Program-made: the position numbers and the translations under genes
Notes under the pieces: model-generated
Databases searched by the model: none
What the model was told of the DNA's origin: nothing
The model's input: the letters and a program-made list of their open reading frames with translations, nothing else
IMG/VR virus record: IMGVR_UViG_3300022856_000037
Span: 1-24,242 of that record
Direction: 5' to 3' (one strand)
Source: a virus
Length of the DNA stretch: 24,242 bases
In this document: in pieces, positions 13,297 through 19,394 of the stretch
How positions within the stretch are numbered: position 1 is the stretch's first letter
Layout: every line of letters begins with the position of its first letter

Positions 13297-13851
13297 TTAA
13301 TTAAGTGGCATTTCGTTAATGGCATCATCTACATTAATATCATCTCCAAAAGTTTCTTTAGCTTCTTTCAACTGGCTATCGAATGGATTTGCTCCGTCAA
13401 ATAATGCTTCAAGATTGATATTAGCTTCTTTATATTCTGTTTTTGTTTCTTCGTCTAATTCACTATGAGGTGATGGGATAACTGAATATTTAGTTTCCAT
13501 TTTTTCGCCTGTTTTATTTACAGCTAAATCGTAAGATTTTGGGTCTCCCCATTTTACATTTTTAGTTAATGCGAAGATTGAACCTTGAATAGTTGATTGA
13601 GTAATTTCCATAATCTTAATTTCTCCGTCATCTAAATCTTTTACAATAAAAGCCCAAAAGTGTTTTGGTTGTCTCTCTGCATTAATAGCCTCTTGTCTCT
13701 CTTTAGTTCTTACTGGCTTTTTTTCGTTGCTCCAGTCAAGCCAACCGATAATCGCTGATGATAAAATACGAAAGTTATTATCGCCTTGTTTGAATCTGTA
13801 ATAATTTCCCCCTTGTTTAGGTGCTTCATAATTGTTTGGTAAAAATGTCAT
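13297..13851 (-). CDS. Phage single-stranded DNA-binding protein
   Basis: 184 residues. The N-terminus FLPNNYEAPKQGGNYYRF, then FRILSSAIIGWLDW, KKPVRTKERQ and PKHFWAFIVKDL, is the pattern of a widespread phage ssDNA-binding family with an OB-type fold. A YSVIPSPH segment follows, and the C-terminus is acidic (FGDDINVDDAINEM), the usual docking tail for replication partners. It coats ssDNA during replication and recombination. Adjacent recombination-type genes support this. Confidence 0.82.
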   Translation of the reverse strand: MTFLPNNYEAPKQGGNYYRFKQGDNNFRILSSAIIGWLDWSNEKKPVRTKERQEAINAERQPKHFWAFIVKDLDDGEIKIMEITQSTIQGSIFALTKNVKWGDPKSYDLAVNKTGEKMETKYSVIPSPHSELDEETKTEYKEANINLEALFDGANPFDSQLKEAKETFGDDINVDDAINEMPLN

Positions 13852-13898
13852 AGTTTTTTTTGTGCCGTTGAACCTTTAAAGGCTACTGTTGGCTTATA

Positions 13899-14003
13899 TT
13901 AATTATTATCTCTTATCCATCTATCTTTGTTTGATGTGTAATTTGCCCATTTAGTCCATTGTTTTTTTGTTGGCTCAATGTTTTTCTTATCTTCTTTTTT
14001 CAT
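13899..14003 (-). CDS. Small hypothetical protein (34 aa)
   Basis: 34 residues, MKKEDKKNIEPTKKQWTKWA then NYTSNKDRWIRDNN. Basic and Trp-rich. Coupled to the upstream zinc-ribbon gene by an ATGA overlap, which supports translation. Function unknown. Confidence 0.55.
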   Translation of the reverse strand: MKKEDKKNIEPTKKQWTKWANYTSNKDRWIRDNN

Positions 14004-14131
14004 ATTATTTTTTTGCATTTATTACATTTATATTTGTTGTCTTTCGTTCTTTTAAGAATACCCCCACAATTTTTATGCCATAAGGTGTCGTTAAAACTTG
14101 TTCTTTCTTTGCTTATTCTTATTCTTTCCAT
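14000..14131 (-). CDS. Zinc-binding mini-protein (43 aa)
   Basis: 43 residues: MERIRISKERTSFNDTLWHK, NCGGILKRTKDNKYKCNKCK, KII. HKNC and CNKC supply a likely HC/CC zinc site, and the body is very basic, as in nucleic-acid-binding ribbons. TGA stop overlaps the next ATG. Confidence 0.6.
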   Translation of the reverse strand: MERIRISKERTSFNDTLWHKNCGGILKRTKDNKYKCNKCKKII

Positions 14132-14135
14132 ATTA

Positions 14136-14273
14136 TTATTTATTAAATTCTCTATTAAACATATTCTCAATCATTCTTTCAATCATTGATTTTCTATTTA
14201 CTTTCCACTCTAAAGGTTTTGCTACTTCTGTTACTTTGTTTTTTAAATCTATTGCTAAGTTTTTATACATCAT
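14136..14273 (-). CDS. Small hypothetical protein, possibly ribbon-helix-helix-like (45 aa)
   Basis: 45 residues, MMYKNLAIDLKNKVTEVAKP then RKSMIERMIENMFNREF. A short strand followed by two helices with a KSMIERMI turn recalls Arc/MetJ-type repressors, but the match is loose. Two consecutive ATG codons (14268-14273) are possible starts. Confidence 0.5.
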   Translation of the reverse strand: MMYKNLAIDLKNKVTEVAKPLEWKVNRKSMIERMIENMFNREFNK

Positions 14274-14277
14274 ATAA

Positions 14278-14571
14278 TTATTTTAGTAAGTTTTTAATTT
14301 TCTTTTTTTCTACTAATGTAAATTCTTTCTCTTCAAACCAAGCTACGACTTTTCTTTCTTCCCATTCCTTGTCAAGGTCTTTTGTTGCTAATTGTGCTTG
14401 TCTATGGTCAAAAGGAGATCTACCTTTTATTCTTATTCCGCAATTATACTCTAAATTAAATCTGTAAGTCTTAGCAACAGCCATAGTTTTAGTTGTTTTC
14501 AAAATAGTTTCAAAAGATACTAAATCATCCCAACTTCTTATATATATTTTATCTCCTACTTTTAATTTCAT
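14278..14571 (-). CDS. Hypothetical protein (97 aa)
   Basis: 97 residues, MKLKVGDKIYIRSWDDLVSF; a basic beta-rich start with a KVGDKIYIRS strand (SH3- or KOW-like in look), a middle ATKDLDKEWEERKVVAWFEE and a Lys-rich end. Starts 2 bp after the 66-residue gene upstream. Not recognised. Confidence 0.6.
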   Translation of the reverse strand: MKLKVGDKIYIRSWDDLVSFETILKTTKTMAVAKTYRFNLEYNCGIRIKGRSPFDHRQAQLATKDLDKEWEERKVVAWFEEKEFTLVEKKKIKNLLK

Positions 14572-14573
14572 AT

Positions 14574-14774
14574 TTATATTCTTTCTAATTTAAGTATTTT
14601 ATTAGATTCGCTTTTAGTTATATTTGGATGATAAAGTGTTTGGTCTACATGCCCTTCCATCTTTACACCAAGCTTTGTAGCCCAAGTCAATGTATTAAGT
14701 TCTTGTTTAGCTGTTTTTTGTTTGTTTACTTTTATTCCCTTTTGAGAATAGTAAAGTTTGTCTTTTAGTTTCAT
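14574..14774 (-). CDS. Hypothetical protein (66 aa)
   Basis: 66 residues, MKLKDKLYYSQKGIKVNKQK, basic, with LNTLTWATKLGVKMEGHVDQ in the centre. It follows the structured element at 14791-14892. No known motif. Confidence 0.55.
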   Translation of the reverse strand: MKLKDKLYYSQKGIKVNKQKTAKQELNTLTWATKLGVKMEGHVDQTLYHPNITKSESNKILKLERI

Positions 14775-14777
14775 ATT

Positions 14778-14789
14778 ATTATTGGATTA
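14778..14789. repeat. 12-bp direct repeat, left
   Basis: ATTATTGGATTA, repeated exactly at 14898-14909. The pair flanks the structured element like a target-site duplication. Confidence 0.7.
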
Positions 14790-14894
14790 TTTATTATCGC
14801 CTATACACTGCTCGTCAGCCAATTACACGGGTATTTATACCGAAATGCATTCAACCTCTTGTAATCAAGTGGTTTAATGTATAGGTGGTAATAA
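14789..14894. ncRNA. Cloverleaf-like structured element flanked by direct repeats
   Basis: A terminal stem of about 17-21 bp joins TTATTATCGCCTATACA to TGTATAGGTGGTAATAA. It is continuous only on the plus strand, where two positions are G-U pairs. Inside are CTG-CTCGT-CAG, CGGGTAT/ATACCG, and AACC-t-CTTG-TAAT-CAAG-t-GGTT. ATTAC near 14822 can pair with GTAAT in the last hairpin. It lies between the transglycosylase gene and a 66-residue gene. Possibly a mobile palindromic element; strand and function unproven. Confidence 0.55.
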
Positions 14895-14897
14895 ATA

Positions 14898-14909
14898 ATT
14901 ATTGGATTA
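14898..14909. repeat. 12-bp direct repeat, right
   Basis: ATTATTGGATTA, identical to 14778-14789, 120 bp away. Confidence 0.7.
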
Positions 14910-14910
14910 G

Positions 14911-14953
14911 TGGAGAGTTCAAGATAATTCCTAGTGTTATCCTAAACTCCCAC
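14911..14953 (-). other. Bulged hairpin downstream of the transglycosylase gene
   Basis: GTGG-a-GAGTT pairs with AACTC-CCAC, and inside GATAA pairs with TTATC around CTAG-containing loop sequence. It lies between the terminator-like hairpin at 14961-14980 and the right direct repeat. Confidence 0.45.
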
Positions 14954-14960
14954 CTTTCCA

Positions 14961-14980
14961 TTTAAAAGCTATTGCTAGCT
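14961..14980 (-). terminator. Terminator-like hairpin after the transglycosylase
   Basis: On the minus strand AGCTA-GCAA-TAGCT (a GNRA tetraloop) followed by TTTTAAA, starting 3 bp after the stop codon at 14984. The stem is short and AT-containing, so termination may be weak. Confidence 0.5.
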
Positions 14981-14983
14981 GAT

Positions 14984-15451
14984 TTATTTACAATTATTAG
15001 TATACCCATACCATGCCTCCCAATTCCTATCTCTTATTCTTTTCTCTATTGCTTTTTTAGTGGCACATTTATAATCCCATCTACATTCTACTGATACTGT
15101 TGCTTTATTCACGCTATTCCACTGCCAGAGACCAAAATCCGTAGAGCCATTAGTATTTATTCCATACTTCCAGTTATCCCAACCACTTTCATTTTGTATA
15201 AGACAATTTACTTCTTCCCAGCTTAATCCTGCTTTTTCTATTTCTAGTTTTACATATTCTTTCATACTCGGCTCTGCATGTACGCTAGGCACTAATACTT
15301 CTGCTATCATTTCTTGCTTTATAGGGTCTGTTACAAAGCTATATACTTCTATTAAGCCTGTAAGTGTAATCATTAAGATTAAATAAGATGTTAAAATGTA
15401 AGATGCTAGTTTTAGTTGGTTTTTGATTTTTAGTAATTTTTTAAGTTTCAT
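14984..15451 (-). CDS. Membrane-anchored or secreted transglycosylase/lysozyme-like enzyme
   Basis: 155 residues. A basic N-terminus and one hydrophobic segment (about 15-39) end near VPSVHA-EP, a possible signal-peptidase site at 59-60. The catalytic domain has NCLIQNESGWDNW with the likely catalytic Glu88, STDFGLWQWNS (103-113) in the place of the lysozyme DxGLxQIN motif, and a NWEAWYGYTNNCK end. Cys83, 123, 129 and 154 may form disulphides, fitting an extracytoplasmic enzyme. It would cut peptidoglycan during entry or lysis, or act as a virion protein. The short SLT-like domain is familiar from candidate-phylum and low-GC genomes. Confidence 0.75.
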   Translation of the reverse strand: MKLKKLLKIKNQLKLASYILTSYLILMITLTGLIEVYSFVTDPIKQEMIAEVLVPSVHAEPSMKEYVKLEIEKAGLSWEEVNCLIQNESGWDNWKYGINTNGSTDFGLWQWNSVNKATVSVECRWDYKCATKKAIEKRIRDRNWEAWYGYTNNCK

Positions 15452-15499
15452 ATTTTTGTTTCTTTTTTTATTTTTAGTATTTCATTGGCTTTTCGTTTG

Positions 15500-15560
15500 A
15501 TTCTCGATTACTTACTCTTTACGTCTGGATACTTGTAAGGTCGAGTTATGGATTGCCTTT
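15500..15560. other. Stem-loop between HTH gene and transglycosylase
   Basis: The 120-bp gap holds CTCGA-tta-CTTAC pairing with GTAAG-g-TCGAG around a 19-base loop, enclosed by CATTGGC and GCC-tttt-AATG. This resembles the other structured gaps but is smaller; no pseudoknot was found. Confidence 0.4.
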
Positions 15561-15571
15561 TAATGGTGTAT

Positions 15572-15754
15572 TTAAACTTCTAAATAATCTTTTATTGATA
15601 GTCCTGTTTCTTCAAAAATTCTTTGGCATGTACTTGCTCTAGTGTTCGGTGATTTATCTCTCAATAGGTTATCTAGTGCTACTGGGGTTATTCCTATCTT
15701 CCTTGCAAACTTTGCTTTATTAATGCAGTTGTCTTCTAAGTATTTTTTTAACAT
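15572..15754 (-). CDS. Small Cro/XRE-type helix-turn-helix protein (60 aa)
   Basis: 60 residues: NCINKAKFARKIGITPVALD then LLRDKSPNTRASTCQRIFEE. KFARKIGI-TPVALDNLL is a good HTH, and TRASTCQRIFEETGLS matches the following helices of XRE repressors. It is about the minimal size for a Cro-like dimeric repressor. It could act on a phage promoter such as the dyad at 7639-7659, which is inference. Its leader reads AAACAAAAATATG, without Shine-Dalgarno. Confidence 0.75.
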   Translation of the reverse strand: MLKKYLEDNCINKAKFARKIGITPVALDNLLRDKSPNTRASTCQRIFEETGLSIKDYLEV

Positions 15755-15815
15755 ATTTTTGTTTAATAATTATTTCTATTAAGCCCTTAAGTCTTTTAAG
15801 AGCTTTAAGATGTAA

Positions 15816-16085
15816 TTACTGATTATATTTTGATACTTTAGCTCTCATTTCTCCTACTCTATAACCGTTATCTTCTTTATACGCTTTTAATCTGAAGTCC
15901 ATTCTTGCCATCCCATTATTGTAAAATGCTATATCTTCGTCTTTCATTCCTGGTCCTGTATGACTGTTTAATTCAAGTCCTATGTCATATGTCTGGTAAT
16001 CATCGCTTAAGTTTAACATTATGTTGTCTTCGTCTTTGAATTTTGATAATGCTTGTCTTAGTTGACCTACTGTTGTAATTTTCAT
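15816..16085 (-). CDS. Hypothetical protein (89 aa)
   Basis: 89 residues, MKITTVGQLRQALSKFKDED then NIMLNLSDDYQTYDIGLELN and a basic C-terminus. The TVGQLRQALSKFKDEDNIML opening is a pattern I have seen in small phage and bacterial proteins of unknown function. It is the first gene after the promoter at 16116-16143. Confidence 0.65.
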   Translation of the reverse strand: MKITTVGQLRQALSKFKDEDNIMLNLSDDYQTYDIGLELNSHTGPGMKDEDIAFYNNGMARMDFRLKAYKEDNGYRVGEMRAKVSKYNQ

Positions 16086-16115
16086 ATGTTTGTTTGTTTA
16101 GTTTCTTATGCTTTA

Positions 16116-16143
16116 ACTATACCATAGTATAAGAATATTACAA
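16116..16143 (-). promoter_or_regulatory. Probable sigma-70 promoter
   Basis: On the minus strand TTGTAA (16138-16143), 16 bases, TATAGT (16116-16121). Transcription would begin about 25 bp upstream of the ATG at 16083-16085. Upstream lies GGGGGG and then the long AT-rich stem at 16172-16256. Confidence 0.55.
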
Positions 16144-16171
16144 CCCCCCTATAATATAACTAACATTAGCC

Positions 16172-16256
16172 ATATTAAAAAGTTACTAACAGGCAATTTA
16201 AAAAACTAATATTTTTTTTACGAAACTTTACTTGCTATGTGTATAACTTTTTATAT
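16172..16256 (-). other. Long AT-rich stem after the 16251-16589 gene
   Basis: AAAAAGTTA (16177-16185) pairs with TAACTTTTT (16244-16252); ATAT on both outer sides extends it with a bulge. The loop is 58 bp and contains A8 and T6 tracts. It overlaps the 3' end of the upstream gene and precedes a promoter, so it may be a terminator or insulating structure. Confidence 0.4.
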
Positions 16257-16589
16257 TAAAACTCCCTGTTTACTTTCTGCTTCCCCTATAGCTTTCTGCT
16301 CTTCTTTTGTTACATACAAGGGTTTTATCGTTTCATTCCATTTAAGCTCTGTATCGCCCATTTTTGGCGTTTTTAGCGATAAGATTGAAGGAGTAGCGAC
16401 AGGCTCATACCCTATTATATACTTGCCCTTCCATACTCTCTTAATTTTACCTTCTCTAGTAAGATGACGAAGTTGCCTTCCTGTATTTTCTGCGTCAAAT
16501 CCTAAGTACTCTCCATAATTTCTAAGTTCCTCTCTAGGCTTGTAAGAAGTAATGTAGTTTTTAAGATTTTCTTTTAGAGATGTTTTCAT
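16251..16589 (-). CDS. Putative winged-helix protein (112 aa)
   Basis: 112 residues from ATG 16587-16589 (MKTSLKENLKNYITSYKPRE); an upstream in-frame ATG at 16656-16658 lies within the methyltransferase gene and is less likely. NYGEYLGFDAENTGRQLRHL then REGKIKRVWKGKYIIGYEPV looks like a winged-helix DNA-binding domain with the recognition helix followed by a basic wing. It follows the methyltransferase after 4 bp, so the two are probably co-translated. Confidence 0.6.
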   Translation of the reverse strand: MKTSLKENLKNYITSYKPREELRNYGEYLGFDAENTGRQLRHLTREGKIKRVWKGKYIIGYEPVATPSILSLKTPKMGDTELKWNETIKPLYVTKEEQKAIGEAESKQGVLI

Positions 16590-16593
16590 ATTA

Positions 16594-17181
16594 TTAAAAT
16601 AATGTTTTTTGTCTAAGTCTATCTCTGCCAACGGAACAATATTGTTCATCCTTTTCACATCCTATAAAGTTTCTTTTAAGGTTTTGACAAGCTACTGCTG
16701 TAGTCCAACTTCCCATGAAAGGGTCTAGAATTAATTTTGCATCAGGATAAAATAGTAAACACCATTCCATTAAATCAACTGGTTTTGTAGTAGGATGATA
16801 TTTAGTTATTCCAACTACTCTTTTTTTATACATCTTAGCTGGCGATTGTTTACTACACCAAGCCATTTCGCACATAGCAGAAGAAAAGTTTTGTGGTTGG
16901 TGTTTATCCCATATTAGAAAACCTTGTGATGGTGGTAAATCAAAATAGTTTCCTCCCCAAAATATTTGCTCTTTACTAACTCTTAATATTTCTTTTAATA
17001 TATCATCGCTCATTGGTTTATTATCCCAATCTTGCTTTTTATACTTCTGTCTAAAAGGATTGCTAGATATACCTATTCCATACGGGGGGTCAGTCAAACA
17101 TAAATCTACTCCATTATCAGGTATCTGCTTTAAAAGCTCCATAGCATCCATGCAATTTACTTTATTTATTAAATCTTTCAT
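16594..17181 (-). CDS. DNA methyltransferase, beta-type order, altered motif I
   Basis: 195 residues, small for the N6-adenine/N4-cytosine family. The catalytic motif IV TDPPYG is at 30-35, the target region lies in the middle, HPTTKPVDLMEW is at 129-140, and the SAM-binding motif I is at 153-161: permuted (beta) order. Motif I reads DPFMGSWTT, with Trp159 where the family has Gly (FxGxG). This could weaken SAM binding or tolerate change. It presumably modifies phage DNA against restriction. No restriction enzyme gene is adjacent, so it is an orphan methyltransferase. Confidence 0.82.
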   Translation of the reverse strand: MKDLINKVNCMDAMELLKQIPDNGVDLCLTDPPYGIGISSNPFRQKYKKQDWDNKPMSDDILKEILRVSKEQIFWGGNYFDLPPSQGFLIWDKHQPQNFSSAMCEMAWCSKQSPAKMYKKRVVGITKYHPTTKPVDLMEWCLLFYPDAKLILDPFMGSWTTAVACQNLKRNFIGCEKDEQYCSVGRDRLRQKTLF

Positions 17182-17182
17182 A

Positions 17183-17401
17183 TTATGAAAATACTATATT
17201 AAGTCTTTTTCTAAGCTTGTGTGAGGTCTTATCCAAATCAGACACTATATTACTATAAGCTAAATCACTAGTAAGCTTTTCCTTAGTGCCTATACAGAAG
17301 TTTTTTCTTAGTCTGGCTTTGCTTATTAGGAAGTTGTATCTTCTATAAAGGTTTATTATAGGTTCTTTGTTGTATGTTTCGCTGTATTTTGTGAGGTTCA
17401 T
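17183..17401 (-). CDS. Hypothetical basic protein (72 aa)
   Basis: 72 residues, MNLTKYSETYNKEPIINLYR then FLISKARLRKNFCIGTKEKL and a basic end. Coupled by ATGA to the 42-residue gene upstream and 1 bp from the methyltransferase gene downstream. Family not recognised. Confidence 0.6.
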   Translation of the reverse strand: MNLTKYSETYNKEPIINLYRRYNFLISKARLRKNFCIGTKEKLTSDLAYSNIVSDLDKTSHKLRKRLNIVFS

Positions 17402-17526
17402 ATTTCTTTTTTAAAGTTTCTAATTAAAGTTTCTACACGAAGTATCTCCTCTGTGTTTTGCTTATGTACCCAGAAAGCTAACTCTACAATTAAGCCCTGC
17501 TTAGTTTTAGTGTTAAATTTATTCAT
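17398..17526 (-). CDS. Small hypothetical protein (42 aa)
   Basis: 42 residues: MNKFNTKTKQGLIVELAFWV then HKQNTEEILRVETLIRNFKK. Helical, amphipathic. Its ATG overlaps the previous stop (ATGAATAA) and its TGA overlaps the next ATG, so it is coupled on both sides. Confidence 0.6.
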   Translation of the reverse strand: MNKFNTKTKQGLIVELAFWVHKQNTEEILRVETLIRNFKKEI

Positions 17527-17689
17527 ATTTCTTTAATCTTCTTAATTTATTTGCTTCTACTGTTTTTCTCTGTTCTTCTTTAAAATCATCGCTAATATTG
17601 AAATCAGGTTTATCTTGCAGTTCTTCTCTGTTCTCTATATACTTGCTTTTTCCTTTTACCCAATATTTCTTTTTTAGTTTGTTTTTCAT
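17519..17689 (-). CDS. Small basic protein (56 aa)
   Basis: 56 residues, MKNKLKKK-YWVKGKSKY then a charged helical body (FKEEQRKTVEANKLRRLKKY). Overlaps the following 42-residue gene by 8 bp. Highly basic at both ends; possibly nucleic-acid binding. Confidence 0.55.
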   Translation of the reverse strand: MKNKLKKKYWVKGKSKYIENREELQDKPDFNISDDFKEEQRKTVEANKLRRLKKYE

Positions 17690-17716
17690 ATTTATATATT
17701 TAGTTAGTAATTTCTT

Positions 17717-17854
17717 TTATTTCATATTTTTAATTCCATCAAAAAATTCCTTCATATCAAATTCATCCTCAAATTTATCTTCTCCTTTAAGCACTTTGTT
17801 TAAGAAATTTATTTTATCAGCTGGTGTTAAGTTTTCAAATTGTTCTTTTATCAT
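17717..17854 (-). CDS. Small acidic protein (45 aa)
   Basis: 45 residues: MIKEQFENLTPADKINFLNK then VLKGEDKFEDEFDMKEFFDG. Acidic and Phe-rich, helical. Part of the coupled small-gene run between 18.9 and 16.6 kb. Not recognised. Confidence 0.55.
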   Translation of the reverse strand: MIKEQFENLTPADKINFLNKVLKGEDKFEDEFDMKEFFDGIKNMK

Positions 17855-17869
17855 ATTTATATATTTAAG

Positions 17870-18022
17870 TTATTTTAAAAAGCTCATATCTGTTATATAT
17901 ATATTTTTATGACCTTTTACTTTTTTAATAAAGCCGTCTTCTAAATCTCTTTTAGTTTGTTTTTCTGACATATAGGTTATAAAAATACCAGTGTCATATA
18001 GTTTGTTTATTTCTTTCTTCAT
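17870..18022 (-). CDS. Small hypothetical protein (50 aa)
   Basis: 50 residues: MKKEINKLYDTGIFITYMSE, KQTKRDLEDGFIKKVKGH, then KNIYITDMSFLK. Alternating beta and helix. Spaced 15 bp from the next gene. Not recognised. Confidence 0.55.
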   Translation of the reverse strand: MKKEINKLYDTGIFITYMSEKQTKRDLEDGFIKKVKGHKNIYITDMSFLK

Positions 18023-18031
18023 AGTTATTTT

Positions 18032-18268
18032 TTAGTTAGTCTTTAAGTTATCAATTATTTTGAAATGACTTCTTAATGCTGTTGAAGAGTGCATCCCACT
18101 ATATTCCATTAAAAGCATTTTTCCTCTTTTATTTGTTTTGCTATCACACTCCCAAACAATAGTTTCAAAATACCAAACTTCTTGAGGTGTACTAGCACTT
18201 CTGTAGGCTGTGCTTATAAAATATTTTCTTAGTAAGTAAGATTGTATTAGATTAAATTCTTTTTTCAT
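18032..18268 (-). CDS. Hypothetical protein (78 aa)
   Basis: 78 residues, MKKEFNLIQSYLLRKYFIST, with STPQEVWYFETIVWECDSKT and a Ser/His-rich segment (YSGMHSSTALRSHFKII). Probably a small alpha/beta protein. Located 6 bp after the stop of the 99-residue gene. Not recognised. Confidence 0.6.
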   Translation of the reverse strand: MKKEFNLIQSYLLRKYFISTAYRSASTPQEVWYFETIVWECDSKTNKRGKMLLMEYSGMHSSTALRSHFKIIDNLKTN

Positions 18269-18274
18269 ATATTT

Positions 18275-18574
18275 TTAAGTTTTATTAATTGTTCTAAAGG
18301 TTTCTTTTATTAGTAATACTGCTTCTGACCTAAAATTTGCTCTATATTCTTTGTTGGAATAATATTTAATATCTTCATCTAATTTGTTTATCCCACTTTC
18401 AAGCTCTTCTAGTTTCTTTTGGTGTTCTTGTTCTTGGGCTTTTAGGGCTTTTATTATGAAGGCTTCTAAATCTTTTTTTAACTTTAAGGGCAACGGAACT
18501 GGAACTCCATGTAAAAATTCAGCTTCTGTAAACTTTTTATTAAACTCTTCTATTGTTTTAATTATGTTTGTCAT
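18275..18574 (-). CDS. Hypothetical coiled-coil protein (99 aa)
   Basis: 99 residues; a short N-terminal part (MTNIIKTIEEFNKKFTEAEF, VPVPLPLKLKKDLEAF) then a long Glu/Lys/Gln coiled coil (KAQEQEHQKKLEELESGINK) and a basic end. Its start overlaps the preceding 52-residue gene by 17 bp. Confidence 0.6.
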   Translation of the reverse strand: MTNIIKTIEEFNKKFTEAEFLHGVPVPLPLKLKKDLEAFIIKALKAQEQEHQKKLEELESGINKLDEDIKYYSNKEYRANFRSEAVLLIKETFRTINKT

Positions 18575-18716
18575 ATTGTTGTTTAGTTTTTTTGTTTATT
18601 TCTTCTTGTCTTACTAATTCTTGTGCTTTTTTTATTCCCTGTCTTATGCTAAATCCTTGCTCATCATAAATTGTGCTTGTAGTGTAAAGTATTTTTTCTT
18701 TCATATCTTTTTTCAT
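18558..18716 (-). CDS. Small hypothetical protein (52 aa)
   Basis: 52 residues: MKKDMKEKILYTTSTIYDEQ then GFSIRQGIKKAQELVRQEEI. Its ATG overlaps the TGA of the ribbon-helix-helix-like gene. An internal Met at residue 5 is an alternative start. Function unknown. Confidence 0.55.
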   Translation of the reverse strand: MKKDMKEKILYTTSTIYDEQGFSIRQGIKKAQELVRQEEINKKTKQQYDKHN

Positions 18717-18889
18717 AGTTCTTTAAGATTAATCTTGCCATTAATTATTAAGTCATTATTTATTCTTGCCATTGATTTTCCTTTGCCTAATTTTTTAAGT
18801 CTTTTCTTTTCTTCTTTTAAGATTGAGTGTGCTTCTCTAGTTAGCCAAATTTGTTTGTATTGTTCTAGCTCTGGTTCTCTGAATTTCAT
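18713..18889 (-). CDS. Putative ribbon-helix-helix DNA-binding protein (58 aa)
   Basis: 58 residues. KQIWLTREAHSILKEEKKRL followed by GKGKSMARINNDLIINGKI matches the strand-helix-helix layout of Arc/CopG repressors, where the strand enters the DNA major groove. It is the first gene of the run downstream of the promoter at 19298-19326, a good place for an autoregulator. ATGA overlap with the next gene. Confidence 0.6.
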   Translation of the reverse strand: MKFREPELEQYKQIWLTREAHSILKEEKKRLKKLGKGKSMARINNDLIINGKINLKEL

Positions 18890-19155
18890 ATGTATTATAA
18901 TGTATAAATTACTAACCTATCTGAGCCTCCCCTTTTAGTTAATATAGCGTATGGGTTTAACTATGTGTTATGTATGTATCAATATAAGAATAAACTAAGT
19001 AATACTATCCCCTTATAAGTATTATATGTCTATTGTTTAGAATGAGAGAGGGTATGGCTCAGTTAGAAGAAAACAATAAATTAAAATTAGAAAAAATTAT
19101 TTACTTTTAACTAAACTCTCATTCCCGTTCCCTTTGTATTTATAGTCGCAAGGCA
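18890..19155 (-). ncRNA. Structured leader, distal part
   Basis: No gene here. GAATGAGAG (19040-19048) pairs with CTCTCATTC (19116-19124); inside, GTTAGAAG (19062-19069) pairs with CTTTTAAC (19104-19111); AGAGGG near 19046 could also pair with CCCTTT near 19130 as a pseudoknot. A second hairpin, TAATACT (19000-19006) with AGTATTA (19018-19024), lies closer to the operon. The rest is AT-rich spacer. Confidence 0.45.
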
Positions 19156-19291
19156 ACAACCTCGACTTAATATTGAATTGTCAATTAAAAAATCATTATT
19201 TTGACAACTGGCTGGACTTCTTGGAAAAAGCTGTGCTTACGCACACCAGCCATCAAAATAATGATTTCTTTCCAAGAATCCAGTAGGTTGT
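19156..19291 (-). ncRNA. Pseudoknotted leader RNA next to promoter
   Basis: Closing stem ACAACCT/AGGTTGT (19156-19162, 19285-19291); a perfect 14-bp stem (19190-19203 with 19254-19267); GGCTG/CAGCC (19210-19214, 19247-19251); and TGTGC/GCACA closed on the minus strand by the GNRA loop GTAA. GGA-c-TTCTTGGAAA (19214-19227) inside the 14-bp stem is complementary to TTTCCAAGAATCC (19269-19281) outside it: 13 bp with one bulge, a long pseudoknot. The RNA would begin within a few bases of the start point set by the promoter at 19298-19326. Confidence 0.7.
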
Positions 19292-19297
19292 ATCTAT

Positions 19298-19326
19298 ATA
19301 CTAGCATAGGTAAATTGTAAAGTCAA
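19298..19326 (-). promoter_or_regulatory. Sigma-70 promoter, extended -10
   Basis: On the minus strand TTGACT (19321-19326), 17 bases, TAGTAT (19298-19303), preceded by TGC, an extended -10. It points into the pseudoknotted RNA and then the 18.9-16.2 kb gene run. Confidence 0.6.
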
Positions 19327-19394
19327 CCTTTTTTACTTGTCCTATATTAACCTCAATTTCTTAAGGTTAAAAAGGGTAAATAAAATTGGCGATT

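Noticed and set aside
16594-17181. Restriction-modification system
   Set aside because: No adjacent gene resembles a restriction endonuclease; the neighbours are small coupled genes and a winged-helix-like protein.
19156-19291. HDV-like, twister or group I catalytic RNA
   Set aside because: The order of strands is reminiscent of HDV and twister pseudoknots, but the pairing is too long (13 bp) and I could not find their conserved core bases or a group I P7 core.
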